Assembly: GCF_944387805.1 (NCBI RefSeq)
Contig: NZ_CALXGI010000013.1
Location: 1 to 63,249 of the forward strand
Direction of reading: 5' to 3'
Length of the DNA: 63,249 nt
Source of the DNA: an uncultured Pseudoflavonifractor sp.
GTDB lineage: Bacteria > Bacillota > Clostridia > Oscillospirales > Oscillospiraceae
In this document: positions 1-9,513 of the stretch, piece by piece
Numbering within the stretch: position 1 is the stretch's first letter
Layout: each line of letters opens with the position of its first letter
Made by a program: the position numbers and the translations under genes
Notes under the pieces: model-generated
The model's database searches: none
What the model was told of the DNA's origin: nothing
What the model saw: the letters and a program-made list of their open reading frames with translations, nothing else

Positions 1-1019
1 TTCTTGGGCAGGCCCATGGCTGCAAACACATGGCTGGGCCTGCCCCGGTGGCAGGCCGACCCGGCGGACACGCACACCCCCATGTCCCCCAGCACCCGCA
101 CCAGTACCTCGCTCTTGTAGCCGGGCAGGGTGAGACAGAGAATGTGGGGGGCCTCCCCCTCGGCCACCTGCTTCAGCTCCGGAATAGCCCCCAAAAGCGA
201 CTCCAAAGCGTATTTTTTCAACTCTTTCATACGAGCAGTATAGGAATTCATCTCGGCCCTGCCCACCATGCAGGCGGCGGCAAAGGCGGCGGTCTGAGCG
301 GTGGCCTCAGTGCCGGGGCGCATGCCATCCTCCTGGCCGCCGCCCAGCATCAGGGGCGGGAACCGGAGGCCCCTGCGGATGTAGAGCGCGCCCACGCCCT
401 TGGGCGCCCGCACCTTGTGGCCCGAGATGGTGAGCAGGTCCACGCCCAGGGCCTTGGGGGTAAAGGGAATTTTCAGAAAGGCCTGCACCGCGTCGGTGTG
501 GAGCAGGGCGGGGGAGCCGGCGGCCTTGATGGCCCTGGCGGCCTCGGCCACAGGCTGGATGGTGCCCAGCTCGTTGTTCACCAGCATGATGGACACCAGC
601 ACCGTGTCCGGCCGGAGGGCGGCGGTCAGCTCCTGAATGGAGATATGGCCGGTCCTGTCTGGCCTGAGCCAGGTGACCTCGTACCCCTCCCGCTCCAGGG
701 CCTTGCAGGGCTCCAGCACAGCGGCGTGCTCAAAAGCGGTGGTGATGATGTGCTTTCCCTTCCGCCTGCCCAGCTCCACGGCGCCGCGGATGGCCCAGTT
801 GTCCCCCTCGGTGCCGCAGGAGGTGAAGAAAATCTCCTCCGGGGCGCAGCCCAGGGCGGCGGCCACCTGGCCCCGCTGCTCCTTCAGCCGCTTGGCGGCC
901 TCCCGGCCCAGGGGGTAGCGGGAAGAGGGGTTGCCGTACTGCTCCGTCATGGCCTCCAGCGCGGCCTGGGCGGCCTGGGGACACACCCGGGTGGTGGCGG
1001 CATTGTCCAGATAAATCAA
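1..1019 (-). CDS. Cysteine desulfurase, NifS/IscS type (partial, 3' end outside window)
   Basis: A PLP-dependent enzyme of the class-V aminotransferase fold that takes sulfur from L-cysteine as an enzyme persulfide. The minus-strand reading shows the N-terminal YLDNAATT motif, FFTSCGTEGDNWA, HTDAVQ, the PLP lysine in TISGHKV, and the catalytic loop SAGSACHRGRPS near the window edge. About 339 codons are visible and the last few dozen residues are missing. No ATG fits; I chose TTG at 1019 because AAGGAG lies 9 nt upstream. The cysteine loop differs from that of the second desulfurase in the window (61483-62676, SSGSACSSASLDPS), so the two are distinct paralogues, not a recent duplication. No scaffold gene is visible beside it, so its acceptor is unknown. 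Confidence 0.9.
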   Translation of the reverse strand, partial: MIYLDNAATTRVCPQAAQAALEAMTEQYGNPSSRYPLGREAAKRLKEQRGQVAAALGCAPEEIFFTSCGTEGDNWAIRGAVELGRRKGKHIITTAFEHAAVLEPCKALEREGYEVTWLRPDRTGHISIQELTAALRPDTVLVSIMLVNNELGTIQPVAEAARAIKAAGSPALLHTDAVQAFLKIPFTPKALGVDLLTISGHKVRAPKGVGALYIRRGLRFPPLMLGGGQEDGMRPGTEATAQTAAFAAACMVGRAEMNSYTARMKELKKYALESLLGAIPELKQVAEGEAPHILCLTLPGYKSEVLVRVLGDMGVCVSAGSACHRGRPSHVFAAMGLPK

Positions 1020-1080
1020 AGAAATTCGCTCCTTAGTCTCACAATATCCCCTCAATTCTAATTCGGAAGCGGTGCAAAGT

Positions 1081-1117
1081 CAAGCGGGGCGGCCTTTCTG
1101 TCAGGCCGCCCCGCTTG
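1081..1117 (-). terminator. Terminator-like hairpin after the anti-sigma-like gene
   Basis: A 15-bp GC-rich inverted repeat (arms 1081-1095 and 1103-1117) sits just downstream of the stop codon at 1125. The following T-run on the minus strand is weak (GACTTT), so termination may be partial. Confidence 0.55.
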
Positions 1118-1124
1118 CGGGATA

Positions 1125-2339
1125 TCAGGTGTTGGGCATGTACCGCACGTCCAGCTCCTCCAGGTACTCGTCCACCACAGCCGGGACATAGGCCACGCTG
1201 ACGCTGGAGAAGGACTCCGGGTCGGGGGCATCGGACATGATATCAGTCTCATCCCAGTAGTCCTGGGTGTAGGTGATGCGGTAGGCGGGCTGGATATAGG
1301 ACTGGTAGCTCTGGTTCAGATACACCAGCTCCACATGGAGAATTTGGGCGTTGGCGCCGTCGGTGGGGGCGTCCATGCCCAGGTAATCTCCGGCGCGGAA
1401 GTCTGCAACCGCCTCCTCCGCCGTGCGGATGGGGTAGAGCACACCCTCCTCCGTGGGCCAGCAGGGGAGGTAGAAGGCGGACATGCCGCCATCCGACTCG
1501 TACCAAAACCTATCCCCGATGCGGTTGAAGCAGTAATCCAGTAGCTGGTCGGTGAGGGAGTCCTCCGGGTCATGGCGGAACCAGAAGAAATTCTGGCTCT
1601 GTTCGCCGTAAAAGTTGTAATGGGTGGTCACCTCCAGGGCAGGGCTGTCAAACCCGGACAGCGGGGCCAGCTGGTCCCACAGCAGGGGGGCAGCTTTTTC
1701 CAGGGTGTCCGCCCAGGCGGGGAGGGGCAGGCGCTCCGGCAGCCAGACATGGCAGCTGATGAGATTTTCCATACTCATCCGTCCGCCGTCGGCCATATGC
1801 GCGGAGAAGAAGCGGCAGGGCGAGCCGGTTTCCGGGCCGTAGCTCTCATAATCGGTGATCTCAGTCCCCAGGGCGGCGGCGACATTTTGGGCAAAGCGGA
1901 GCTGTTCCTCCTCGCTGGGGATGGGATTTTTGTATACAGGCAGCTCTTTAATCCTGTCCGTATTGTCCAGGGTGGGGTTGACGCCCGTCATCTCCTCCAG
2001 GTCATGTACCATAAAGAAGCCACGGGTGTCATCCGAACCGCCCATGCCCATGTCCACCGGGGCGGACCAGGAGATTTTCTCCAGGGTCTGGGCGGAGGTA
2101 TAGCCTGGGTCCTGACTGACCGTGCCGCCGGGGAAGGTGCGGGGCGCGGGGCCGGAGAACCAGCGCCAGACCAGTCCGGCGGCAATCACCAGGGCGGCGC
2201 AGGCGGCCAGGATGGGGAGCGTCCGGCGTCTGGCCGGGCGGGGGGAGGCGGATTCCATGGCTGCCAGGGTGCGTTCCCGCCAGGCCGCCCCGGGCGTGAG
2301 GGAGGACAGGGACTGCCGGTAAAGTTCAGCGTTGGTCAT
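1125..2339 (-). CDS. Putative membrane anti-sigma factor-like protein
   Basis: 404 residues. A short Arg-rich cytoplasmic N-terminus (about 40 residues) is followed by one membrane segment (LPILAACAALVIAAGLVW, about residues 43-60) and a large predicted extracellular domain rich in aromatic and acidic residues. The gene overlaps the end of the ECF sigma gene. The ATG at 2339 has AAGGAGG 9 nt upstream inside the sigma coding sequence, which is better placed than the TTG at 2345. Sigma plus overlapping single-span membrane protein is the usual sigma/anti-sigma arrangement. The extracellular part resembles no sensor family that I can name, and I see no zinc-binding ZAS motif, so the anti-sigma role comes from context only. 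Confidence 0.75.
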   Translation of the reverse strand: MTNAELYRQSLSSLTPGAAWRERTLAAMESASPRPARRRTLPILAACAALVIAAGLVWRWFSGPAPRTFPGGTVSQDPGYTSAQTLEKISWSAPVDMGMGGSDDTRGFFMVHDLEEMTGVNPTLDNTDRIKELPVYKNPIPSEEEQLRFAQNVAAALGTEITDYESYGPETGSPCRFFSAHMADGGRMSMENLISCHVWLPERLPLPAWADTLEKAAPLLWDQLAPLSGFDSPALEVTTHYNFYGEQSQNFFWFRHDPEDSLTDQLLDYCFNRIGDRFWYESDGGMSAFYLPCWPTEEGVLYPIRTAEEAVADFRAGDYLGMDAPTDGANAQILHVELVYLNQSYQSYIQPAYRITYTQDYWDETDIMSDAPDPESFSSVSVAYVPAVVDEYLEELDVRYMPNT

Positions 2340-2829
2340 GGTCAAATTCCTCCTTCAGCAGATCGCGCAGCAGTTTCCTGGCCCGCATGAGCCGGGAGAG
2401 TACCGTCCCCCTGGGACAGCCCAGCAGGGCGGCGATCTCCTCCGCCGTGTACCCCTCCACATAGTGGAGGTATACGGCGGTGCGGTACTTCTCCGGCAGC
2501 CGGCCCACGGCGGAGAGCACTGCTCCGGCCTGGGGCGGTGCTCCGGCGGGCGGGGTCCAGTCCGGGTCCAGGGGGACGGTGTGCCGCTTCCAGGCGGAGG
2601 CGGCCAGGTTTTTGCAGCGGTGGGAGGTGGTGCGGATGAGCCAGGCACGGAGATGGGTCTCATCCCGGAAGGAAGGGCTGGACCGGACCAGGGCCACAAA
2701 GACCTCCTGGGCCGCGTCCTCGGCGTCCTGCCGGTTGCCCAGGGACTGCCAGGCCAGGCGATATACCAGGGGACTGTACCGGTCCAGAACCTCCTCCCAG
2801 GAGAGGGGGGAACCTTGCAGGGTGAGCAT
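2326..2829 (-). CDS. ECF-type RNA polymerase sigma factor
   Basis: 167 residues with sigma region 2 (YRLAWQSLGNRQDAEDAAQE, about residues 23-42), the RAWLIRTTSHRCKN helix, and region 4 with the helix-turn-helix EEIAALLGCPRGTVLSRL (about residues 132-149). Regions 1 and 3 are absent, as in extracytoplasmic-function sigma factors. The start ATG at 2829 has AAGGGAG 10 nt upstream. Its stop overlaps the next gene by 14 nt, so the two products are probably translationally coupled and made in fixed ratio. Such factors often drive their own promoter, but I could not identify a convincing ECF promoter upstream. Confidence 0.92.
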   Translation of the reverse strand: MLTLQGSPLSWEEVLDRYSPLVYRLAWQSLGNRQDAEDAAQEVFVALVRSSPSFRDETHLRAWLIRTTSHRCKNLAASAWKRHTVPLDPDWTPPAGAPPQAGAVLSAVGRLPEKYRTAVYLHYVEGYTAEEIAALLGCPRGTVLSRLMRARKLLRDLLKEEFDHDQR

Positions 2830-2893
2830 AGCGTTTCAACTCCCTTCTATCTATAAAACAGCGGGGGAGGGGATTTGATTGCATTGGAGACTG

Positions 2894-2934
2894 GAAAAAG
2901 AAAAACCGCCTGCCCCTCGGAGAGGGACAGGCGG
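2894..2934 (-). terminator. Intrinsic terminator of glgP
   Basis: On the minus strand, CCGCCTGTCCC pairs with GGGGCAGGCGG and is followed by a T-rich run (TTTTTCTTTTT). It lies 15 bp past the glgP stop codon. Confidence 0.85.
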
Positions 2935-2948
2935 CAGAGAGGACTGCT

Positions 2949-5387
2949 TTACAGCTTCCGGGTGGGAACGTGCCAGATGTTGTTGGCGTAGTCCCGGATG
3001 GAGCGGTCGGCGGCGAAGATGCCGGAGCGGGCGATGTTGATGAGGGACATCCGGTTCCAGGACTTCTGGTCCAGATAGGCCTGGCCGGCCCGCTCGTGGG
3101 CGGCCCTGTAGCTCTCAAAGTCGGCCAGCAGCAGGTACTCGTCGGGGGCGCTGCCATTCTGACCGAAGAGGAGCCGGTTGGTCAGGTCGGTATAGCTGAC
3201 GCCGTCGTTGAAGCCCCGGGTAATCTGGTCCAGGATAGCCTTCAGCGTGGGAGAGCCCATGTAGTACTCATAGGGCTTGTAGCCCCGCTGCTTGAGGGAC
3301 ACAACCTCATCGGCCTTCAGGCCGAAGAGGAAGATGTTTTCGTCGCCCAGCTGCTGGTGCATCTCCACGTTGGCGCCGTCCAGCGTGCCGATGGTCAGGG
3401 CGCCGTTCATCATGAACTTCATGTTGCCGGTGCCGCTGGCCTCCTTGCCGGCGGTGGAGATCTGCTCGCTCAGCTCGCTGGCGGGCATGAGCCGCTCGGC
3501 CAGGCTGACCCGGTAGTTCTCCAGGAACACCACCTGCAGCCGGTCCTTGCAGGCCGGGTCGGCGTTGACGGTGGCAGCCAGGGAGTTAATCAGGTGGACA
3601 ATCTCCTTGGCTACATAGTAGCCGGGAGCCGCCTTGGCGCCGAAGAGGTACACACGGGGAGTAAAGGTGAAGTGCGGATCGCTCTTGAGCCGCTGGTACA
3701 GGTAGATGATGTGCATCACATTGAGCAGCTGGCGCTTGTACTCGTGGAGACGCTTCACCTGTACGTCGAAGATGGCGTCAGTGTTGAGGATGATGCCGCT
3801 CTCCTTGGCCACATAGGCGGCAAAGGCCTGCTTGTTCTCGGTCTTAATCTTGTGCAGGCGGGAGAGGACGCCGGCGTCGTTCTGGAACTTCTCCAGCTTC
3901 TTCAGGGTCTCAGGCTTGAGCAGATAGTCGTCCCCGCCGGTGCAGTCCTTAATCAGGGTGTCCAGCTTGGGATTGCACTGGGACAGCCAGCGGCGGTGGT
4001 CAATGCCGTTGGTCACGTTCTGGAATTTCTCGGGGGTGAGGGCATAGATGTCCCGGAACAGATCCTTCTTCAGGATCTCGGAGTGGAGAGCGGATACGCC
4101 GTTGACGGCATAGCAAGCGCACACGCACAGGTTGGCCATGCGCACGTCGCCGCCCCAGACAATAGCGTTGCGTTCCACCCGGCCCATATCGCCGTGGAAG
4201 GCCTCGGTCAGGTGCTTCTGCCAGCGGTTGGAGATTTCAACGATAATCTCCCACACCCGGGGCAGCAGAGTCTGGACCAGCTCCTGGGGCCAGCGCTCCA
4301 GGGCCTCGATCATGACGGTGTGGTTGGTGTAGGCCACGGTATGGGTGACGATATACCAGGCGTCGTCCCAGGTATACCCCTCCTCATCCAGCAGGATCCG
4401 CATCAGCTCGGGGATCACCAGGGTGGGGTGAGTGTCGTTAATCTGGATGACGTGCTTCTGGTGGAAGTTGTGCAGGGTGCCGTACTGAGCCCGGTGCTTG
4501 CGCACAATAGACTGGATGGTGGCAGAGACGAAGAAGTACTGCTGCTTCAGACGCAGAGACTTGCCCTCATAGTGGTTGTCGTCGGGGTAGAGGACCTTGG
4601 CGATAACCTCGGCCATGGCCTGCTGCTCCACCGCCTTCAGGTACTCGCCCCGGGAGTAGAGGGACATATCCACGGGCACGGGGCTCTTGGCGTCCCACAG
4701 GCGCAGCACGTTCACATGGTCAGTGCCGTAGCCGGCAATCTCCATGTCCTTGGGGATGGCCAGCACGTCGGTGCCGCCCTCATAGGACACGCGGTGACGG
4801 CCGTTCTCATCCCAGTAGCCCTTGACCTTTCCGCCGAAGTGGACGGTTTCGGTCTCGTCCACCTTGGGGATGAGCCAAGCGTCACCCAGGCCCAGCCAGT
4901 TGTCCGCCAGTTCCACCTGCTGGCCGTCCACGATCTTCTGCTTGAAGATGCCCAGCTCATAGCAGATGGAGTAGCCGGTGGCAGGGATCTCCAGGGTGGT
5001 CATGGAGTCCAGGTAGCAGGCGGCCAGACGGCCCAGTCCGCCGTTGCCCAGGCCGGCGTCGGGCTCGGCCTCGAACAGGTCGGCGGCGGAGAAGCCCAGG
5101 GACTCGATGGCCTGGGTCAGAGGCTCCAGCACGCCCAGGTTGTAGGCGTTCTTCATCAGGGACCGGCCCATGAGGAACTCCAGAGACAGATAGTGAACCT
5201 GGCGGGCGTGGCTGTCCTTCACACGGTCCTCGGTCTCCAGCTCATGGGCGGACATGATGTCACGCAGCACCATGGCGCAGGCCTTGAACATCTGGGGCAC
5301 AGTGGCCTCATCCACGTCACGGCCAAAATTGCGGCGCAGCTTGCCGGTAATCAGATTGGTTAATTCGGTTTTCGTATAGTTATGCAA
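2949..5387 (-). CDS. glgP: Glycogen/starch/alpha-glucan phosphorylase
   Basis: Releases glucose-1-phosphate from the non-reducing ends of glycogen, using PLP as cofactor. 812 residues, the usual family length. Visible are YLSLEFLMGRSL, DAGLGNGGLGRLAACYLDS, INDTHPTLVIPELMR, QVKRLHEYKRQLLN and the PLP site EASGTGNMKFMMNGA, all hallmarks of family GT35. I chose TTG at 5387 because AGGAG lies 10 nt upstream; the in-frame ATG at 5408 has no ribosome binding site. The gene follows glgA but has its own promoter (5455-5484), so breakdown can be controlled apart from the glgBCDA synthesis unit. Confidence 0.96.
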   Translation of the reverse strand: MHNYTKTELTNLITGKLRRNFGRDVDEATVPQMFKACAMVLRDIMSAHELETEDRVKDSHARQVHYLSLEFLMGRSLMKNAYNLGVLEPLTQAIESLGFSAADLFEAEPDAGLGNGGLGRLAACYLDSMTTLEIPATGYSICYELGIFKQKIVDGQQVELADNWLGLGDAWLIPKVDETETVHFGGKVKGYWDENGRHRVSYEGGTDVLAIPKDMEIAGYGTDHVNVLRLWDAKSPVPVDMSLYSRGEYLKAVEQQAMAEVIAKVLYPDDNHYEGKSLRLKQQYFFVSATIQSIVRKHRAQYGTLHNFHQKHVIQINDTHPTLVIPELMRILLDEEGYTWDDAWYIVTHTVAYTNHTVMIEALERWPQELVQTLLPRVWEIIVEISNRWQKHLTEAFHGDMGRVERNAIVWGGDVRMANLCVCACYAVNGVSALHSEILKKDLFRDIYALTPEKFQNVTNGIDHRRWLSQCNPKLDTLIKDCTGGDDYLLKPETLKKLEKFQNDAGVLSRLHKIKTENKQAFAAYVAKESGIILNTDAIFDVQVKRLHEYKRQLLNVMHIIYLYQRLKSDPHFTFTPRVYLFGAKAAPGYYVAKEIVHLINSLAATVNADPACKDRLQVVFLENYRVSLAERLMPASELSEQISTAGKEASGTGNMKFMMNGALTIGTLDGANVEMHQQLGDENIFLFGLKADEVVSLKQRGYKPYEYYMGSPTLKAILDQITRGFNDGVSYTDLTNRLLFGQNGSAPDEYLLLADFESYRAAHERAGQAYLDQKSWNRMSLINIARSGIFAADRSIRDYANNIWHVPTRKL

Positions 5388-5454
5388 GGGAACGCATCTC
5401 CTAAACATAAAATAGGCTGGGAAAACAGAATAGCTGCTTTGGTAACAGCGTCCT

Positions 5455-5484
5455 ATTTTACCACAAGGAGTTATTTAATGTCAA
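5455..5484 (-). promoter_or_regulatory. Sigma-A-type promoter of glgP
   Basis: On the minus strand, TTGACA (5479-5484), an 18-bp spacer and TAAAAT (5455-5460), about 60 nt before the TTG start of glgP. Confidence 0.8.
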
Positions 5485-5526
5485 TGAAAGAGATGTAAAA
5501 TCAGAGACCAGGACAAAATATAGGGC

Positions 5527-6966
5527 TTATTTCTTGGTTATCCAGCCGTAAATCTCCAGATACTCCTCTGCCGATTTGGTCCAGGAGAAGTCTGCCGTCA
5601 TGCCGGCGTGCATCAGGCCCCGCCAGGCCTTGGGATTGTTGCGGTACAGGTCCACGGCCTCATGGAGGACCCACATCATGTCATGGGCGCTGATGTTGGC
5701 GAAGGTGAAGCCCCGGCCCTGGCCGGTGAACTTGTTGTAGGGCCAAACCGTGTCCTTCAGGCCGCCGGTCTCCCGGACCACGGGCACAGTACCATACCGC
5801 ATGGCGATCATCTGGGACAGACCGCAGGGCTCGGCCTCGCTGGGCATGAGGAACAGGTCGGCGCCGCCGTAAATGGCGGTGGACAGGGAGGCGGAGTACA
5901 TCATGTGGGCGGCAAAGCGGCCGGGATACTGGCTGGCAGCATGGCGGAAGGCCTCCTCATAGTTCCAGTCGCCGGTGCCGAGCACCACCATCTGCACGTT
6001 GTTCATCCCCATAATCTCGTGGATGGAGGAGGTGACCAGATCAAAGCCCTTGTGCTTCACCAGGCGGGAGATACAGGCGATGATGGGGGCGTCCGGATCC
6101 TGATTCAGGCCGCAGGCCTGCTGAAGGGCGGCCTTGCAGGTCCGCTTGCCGGAAAGATCGTCCGGGTTGAAGGCCGCGGCCAGGCCGTTGCCGTTAGCGG
6201 GGTTGTAGAGCTCGGTGTCAATGCCGTTGAGGATGCCCCGGATCTTGTTCCGGTTATCCGCGATGACGCCCTCCAGACCGTGGGCGTAGAAGGCGTACCG
6301 AAGCTCCTGGGCGTAGGTAGGGGAGACGGTGGTGACATAGTCGGCAGCGTAGATGGCGCCCTTCATCAGGTTCACGTCCCCGTGGTACTCCAGCATATGC
6401 TCGTTGAGGTAGCCTGGCGCCAGCCCCAGCAGGTCCTTGAGCACCTGGCTGCCGTACCGGCCCTGGTACTCAATGTTGTGGATGGTGTACACGCTCTTGG
6501 CGCCCTTCAGCTCAGGCACCACATGGCGCTCCTCCAGCAGGTAGATGGGCACCAGAGCGGTCTGCCAGTCGTTGCAGTGGATTACGTCGGGCCAGAAGCC
6601 CACATGGCCGGGGGTCTCGATAATGGCCCGGGAGAAAAAGGCGAAGCGCTCGCCGTCGTCATAGTGGCCGTAGATCTGGGTGCGCTTAAAGTAGTACTCG
6701 TTGTCCACAAAGTAGTAGGTGACGCCGTCCCGCTTCAGTTCAAAGATACCGCAGTATGGGGTGCGCCAGGCCAGGTGAACATGGAAGTTGCACAGAAAGG
6801 TCATCTGGCTGCGCCAGTCCTGACCAATCCCCTCGTAGAGAGGAAGGATGACCCGTACATCATGTCCCATGGCAGCCAGGGCCTTGGGCAGGGAGCCGGC
6901 CACATCCGCCAGTCCGCCAGTTTTGATAAAGGGGGCTACCTCGGAGGAAGCAAAGAGGATGTTCAT
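5527..6966 (-). CDS. glgA: Glycogen synthase (ADP-glucose)
   Basis: Transfers glucose from ADP-glucose to growing alpha-1,4-glucan chains (family GT5). 479 residues. The N-terminal EVAPFIKTGGLADVAGSLPK motif binds ADP-glucose, YTIHNIEYQG and VSPTYAQEL follow, and the C-terminal PSEAEPCGLSQMIAMRYGT and ETGGLKDTV motifs are those of bacterial GlgA. AAGGAG precedes the ATG at 6966. It is the last gene of the glgB-glgC-glgD-glgA run, separated from glgD by 124 nt that contain a perfect 15-bp inverted repeat. Confidence 0.97.
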   Translation of the reverse strand: MNILFASSEVAPFIKTGGLADVAGSLPKALAAMGHDVRVILPLYEGIGQDWRSQMTFLCNFHVHLAWRTPYCGIFELKRDGVTYYFVDNEYYFKRTQIYGHYDDGERFAFFSRAIIETPGHVGFWPDVIHCNDWQTALVPIYLLEERHVVPELKGAKSVYTIHNIEYQGRYGSQVLKDLLGLAPGYLNEHMLEYHGDVNLMKGAIYAADYVTTVSPTYAQELRYAFYAHGLEGVIADNRNKIRGILNGIDTELYNPANGNGLAAAFNPDDLSGKRTCKAALQQACGLNQDPDAPIIACISRLVKHKGFDLVTSSIHEIMGMNNVQMVVLGTGDWNYEEAFRHAASQYPGRFAAHMMYSASLSTAIYGGADLFLMPSEAEPCGLSQMIAMRYGTVPVVRETGGLKDTVWPYNKFTGQGRGFTFANISAHDMMWVLHEAVDLYRNNPKAWRGLMHAGMTADFSWTKSAEEYLEIYGWITKK

Positions 6967-7024
6967 ATGGAGCTCCTTTCAGAACCGGCCGCGGCCGGTA
7001 ACATTAAATTTTGGGAAGGACGCG

Positions 7025-7061
7025 CGCGAGAGACGGGGCTTGTCCGGCCCCGTCTCTCGCG
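7025..7061. repeat. Perfect 15-bp inverted repeat between glgD and glgA
   Basis: Arms 7025-7039 and 7047-7061 pair without mismatch around a 7-nt loop. No U-tract follows on either strand, so this is not a standard terminator. It may stabilise or process the glg mRNA between glgD and glgA. Confidence 0.7.
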
Positions 7062-7090
7062 GTTTCGGCGGTACGCCGTCCGCCGGTCAA

Positions 7091-8209
7091 TTATACGGTT
7101 TCGTTCTTGGCAATGGCCAGGGGGTAGGTCTCGTGGCCCATAAGCATCCGGCCCGGGTTGACGTGGACGTTTTTGTCCGTAATGGTGTATTTGAGGACAG
7201 CGCCCTGCTGGATGGTGGTGCTCTGCATCAGAATGCAGTTTTCCACCACAGCGCCCTTCTCCACCCGCACGCCGCGGAAGAGAATGGAATTGCGCACCGT
7301 ACCCTCAATGATGCAGCCGTCGGCCACCAGGGAGTTGACCGAGCTGGCATCATCGCCGTAGTAGGTAGAGGGGTTGGACTGGTCCTTGGTCTTGACGGGG
7401 CGGTCGGGCACGAACAGGTCGGCCCGGACCTCGGGCTTGAGCAGCTCCATGCTGCGGGCAAAGTAGCCGGGGACAGACTGGAGCCGGGCGGCATAGCCGT
7501 CAAAGATATAGGGGACAATATTGAGGGAGTGGACATTGGCCTGGAGCACGCCCTGGCTGAAGGAGGGAATGTTGTGGGCGGCACAGTGGTCCACCAGGGA
7601 GAGCAGCAGGCTCTTGGAGAGAATGTATACCTCCAGAGCCTCGCAGCCCATAGGCGCGAAGGGGTGGACGGACACGTCGGTCACCCGACCGTTGGCGCCG
7701 ATGGTGAAGTAGTCCGAGGACTTGGGATCTCCCTTGGGGTTACGGGTGCACACGGCGGTAATATCAGCGCCGCTCTTGATGTGCTGCTTATAGATGTCCC
7801 GCAGGGGGAGATTGACGGCAATGTCGCCGCCGGCCAGAACCACGTGCTCCTGCTTGATGTTCTTCAGGTAGGAGTAGACGCCCTCCAGGGCATCCATACG
7901 GCCCCGGCACACGCCGCCCCGCTGCTTGTTGGCATAGCCGAAGGGGGGGAGGATGCGCAGGCCGCCGTGCTTGCGGGACAGGTCCCAGTCCTTGCCGGAG
8001 CCCAGGTGGTCCAGCAGGGACTGATAGTTGGCGTGGACAATGATGCCCACATCCACAATGCCGGCGTTGACAAAATTGGAGAGCATGAAGTCGATGATGC
8101 GGTAGCGGCCGCCATAGGGCACGGAGCAGGTGTTCCGGTGCTGGGTCAGCTCCCGCAGGTCAGCGTTGGAGCGGTATGCGAAAATGATGCCGTGCAGCTT
8201 GTTCATCAT
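7091..8209 (-). CDS. glgD: Glucose-1-phosphate adenylyltransferase subunit GlgD
   Basis: 372 residues, homologous to GlgC in the nucleotidyltransferase and left-handed beta-helix parts. The glycine-rich N-terminal loop AGGQGSR of GlgC is replaced by [12 protein letters not shown], as in the non-catalytic or regulatory GlgD of Firmicutes that assembles with GlgC. It retains [16 protein letters not shown] and [14 protein letters not shown] hexapeptide repeats. Its ATG overlaps the glgC stop (ATGA, 8206-8209), which suggests coupled translation and equal subunit amounts. Confidence 0.95.
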   Translation of the reverse strand: MMNKLHGIIFAYRSNADLRELTQHRNTCSVPYGGRYRIIDFMLSNFVNAGIVDVGIIVHANYQSLLDHLGSGKDWDLSRKHGGLRILPPFGYANKQRGGVCRGRMDALEGVYSYLKNIKQEHVVLAGGDIAVNLPLRDIYKQHIKSGADITAVCTRNPKGDPKSSDYFTIGANGRVTDVSVHPFAPMGCEALEVYILSKSLLLSLVDHCAAHNIPSFSQGVLQANVHSLNIVPYIFDGYAARLQSVPGYFARSMELLKPEVRADLFVPDRPVKTKDQSNPSTYYGDDASSVNSLVADGCIIEGTVRNSILFRGVRVEKGAVVENCILMQSTTIQQGAVLKYTITDKNVHVNPGRMLMGHETYPLAIAKNETV

Positions 8210-9420
8210 TTCGCAGCACCTCCTTCCAAATTACGGGTAATCATAGCGTTGGCGGGCACAACGGCGCCGTCGCCCACCTCAATGTCCTGGGCCACCACAG
8301 TGATGCCCCAGTCTCCCAAGTCTCCGCTGGGTGGCGCGGAGCCCACGGTGGCGCCCTGGTCGATGACAGCATTCTCAGCCACAATGGCATAGTCCACGGT
8401 GGCGCCGGCCTTGACCACGGTGCCGGGCATCAGGATGGAGTAGCGCACAGTGGCGCCTTTTTCCACGATGACGGAGTTAAAGAGCACCGAATTCTCAACC
8501 GTGCCGTACACCTCGCAGCCGCCGGTGACCATGGAGTGGGAGATCTTGGCGTCGGGGCCGGTGAAGTGAGGGGGCTTCGTTGGCGACCGGGCATAGATGG
8601 GCCAGCTGGGGTCGTAGGGATCGATGCCGCTGCCCTCAGAGAGCATGTCCATGTTGGCGTCCCAAAGGGATTTGATGGTGCCCACGTCCTTCCAGTAGCC
8701 CTTGAAGCGGTAGGCGGACATCTTCTCACCGGCGCCCAGCATGGCAGGGATAATGTCATGGCCGAAGTCGTTGGAGGAGTCGGGGTTGGCCTCGTCGGCG
8801 ATAAGGTAGTCCCGCAGCTTGGACCAGGTGAAGATGTAGATGCCCATGGAGGCCAGGTTGCTCTTGGGCTCCTTGGGCTTCTCCTGGAACTCGTAGATGT
8901 TGTCCTCCTCGTCCACATTCATGATGCCGAAGCGGCTGGCGTCCTCCATGGGGACCTCCAGCACGGAGATGGTGCAGGCGGCGCCCTTCTCCTTGTGGTA
9001 GGCCAGCATGGCGCCGTAGTCCATCTTATAGATGTGGTCGCCCGAGAGAATAAGCACATATTCGGGATTGTACAGCTGCAGGAAGCCGATATTCTGGTAG
9101 ATGGCGTTGGCGGTGCCCTTGTACCAGGTGCCGGAGTCGCCCTTCTGGACATAGGGGGGCAGCACATGGACGCCGCCGTCAGACCGGTCCAGGTCCCAGG
9201 GCTGGCCGTTGCCCAGGTAGGCGTTGAGCTCCAGCGGCTGGTACTGGGTCAGCACGCCCACAGTGTCAATGCCCGAGTTGATGCAGTTGGAGAGTGGGAA
9301 ATCGATGATGCGGTACTTTCCCCCAAAGGGGACGGCGGGTTTTGCCACGCGGCTGGTCAGGGCGTAGAGACGGCTTCCCTGTCCTCCGGCCAGCAGCATA
9401 GCGACACATTCTTTTTTCAT
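8206..9420 (-). CDS. glgC: Glucose-1-phosphate adenylyltransferase (ADP-glucose pyrophosphorylase)
   Basis: Catalyses ATP + glucose-1-phosphate to ADP-glucose + PPi, the committed step of glycogen synthesis. 404 residues. The N-terminal [14 protein letters not shown] binds [44 protein letters not shown] and C-terminal beta-helix repeats are intact. I prefer ATG at 9420 (AGAGGTG upstream) over GTG at 9429. It lies 93 nt downstream of glgB and overlaps glgD. The PPi product can be removed by the pyrophosphatase encoded at 28179-28766. Confidence 0.97.
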   Translation of the reverse strand: MKKECVAMLLAGGQGSRLYALTSRVAKPAVPFGGKYRIIDFPLSNCINSGIDTVGVLTQYQPLELNAYLGNGQPWDLDRSDGGVHVLPPYVQKGDSGTWYKGTANAIYQNIGFLQLYNPEYVLILSGDHIYKMDYGAMLAYHKEKGAACTISVLEVPMEDASRFGIMNVDEEDNIYEFQEKPKEPKSNLASMGIYIFTWSKLRDYLIADEANPDSSNDFGHDIIPAMLGAGEKMSAYRFKGYWKDVGTIKSLWDANMDMLSEGSGIDPYDPSWPIYARSPTKPPHFTGPDAKISHSMVTGGCEVYGTVENSVLFNSVIVEKGATVRYSILMPGTVVKAGATVDYAIVAENAVIDQGATVGSAPPSGDLGDWGITVVAQDIEVGDGAVVPANAMITRNLEGGAAK

Positions 9421-9513
9421 TCCTAACACCTCTGCTTATCTTGGTGGTATGGGCTTGGATTCATGGGCCTTTTTCACCGGTGGGGCGCGCCAGGACGGCC
9501 CTGCCGGGGAAAA

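Noticed and set aside
2970..5363. 797-codon plus-strand frame opposite glgP
   Set aside because: Composition is the mirror of glgP codons and glgP is certain from its catalytic motifs.
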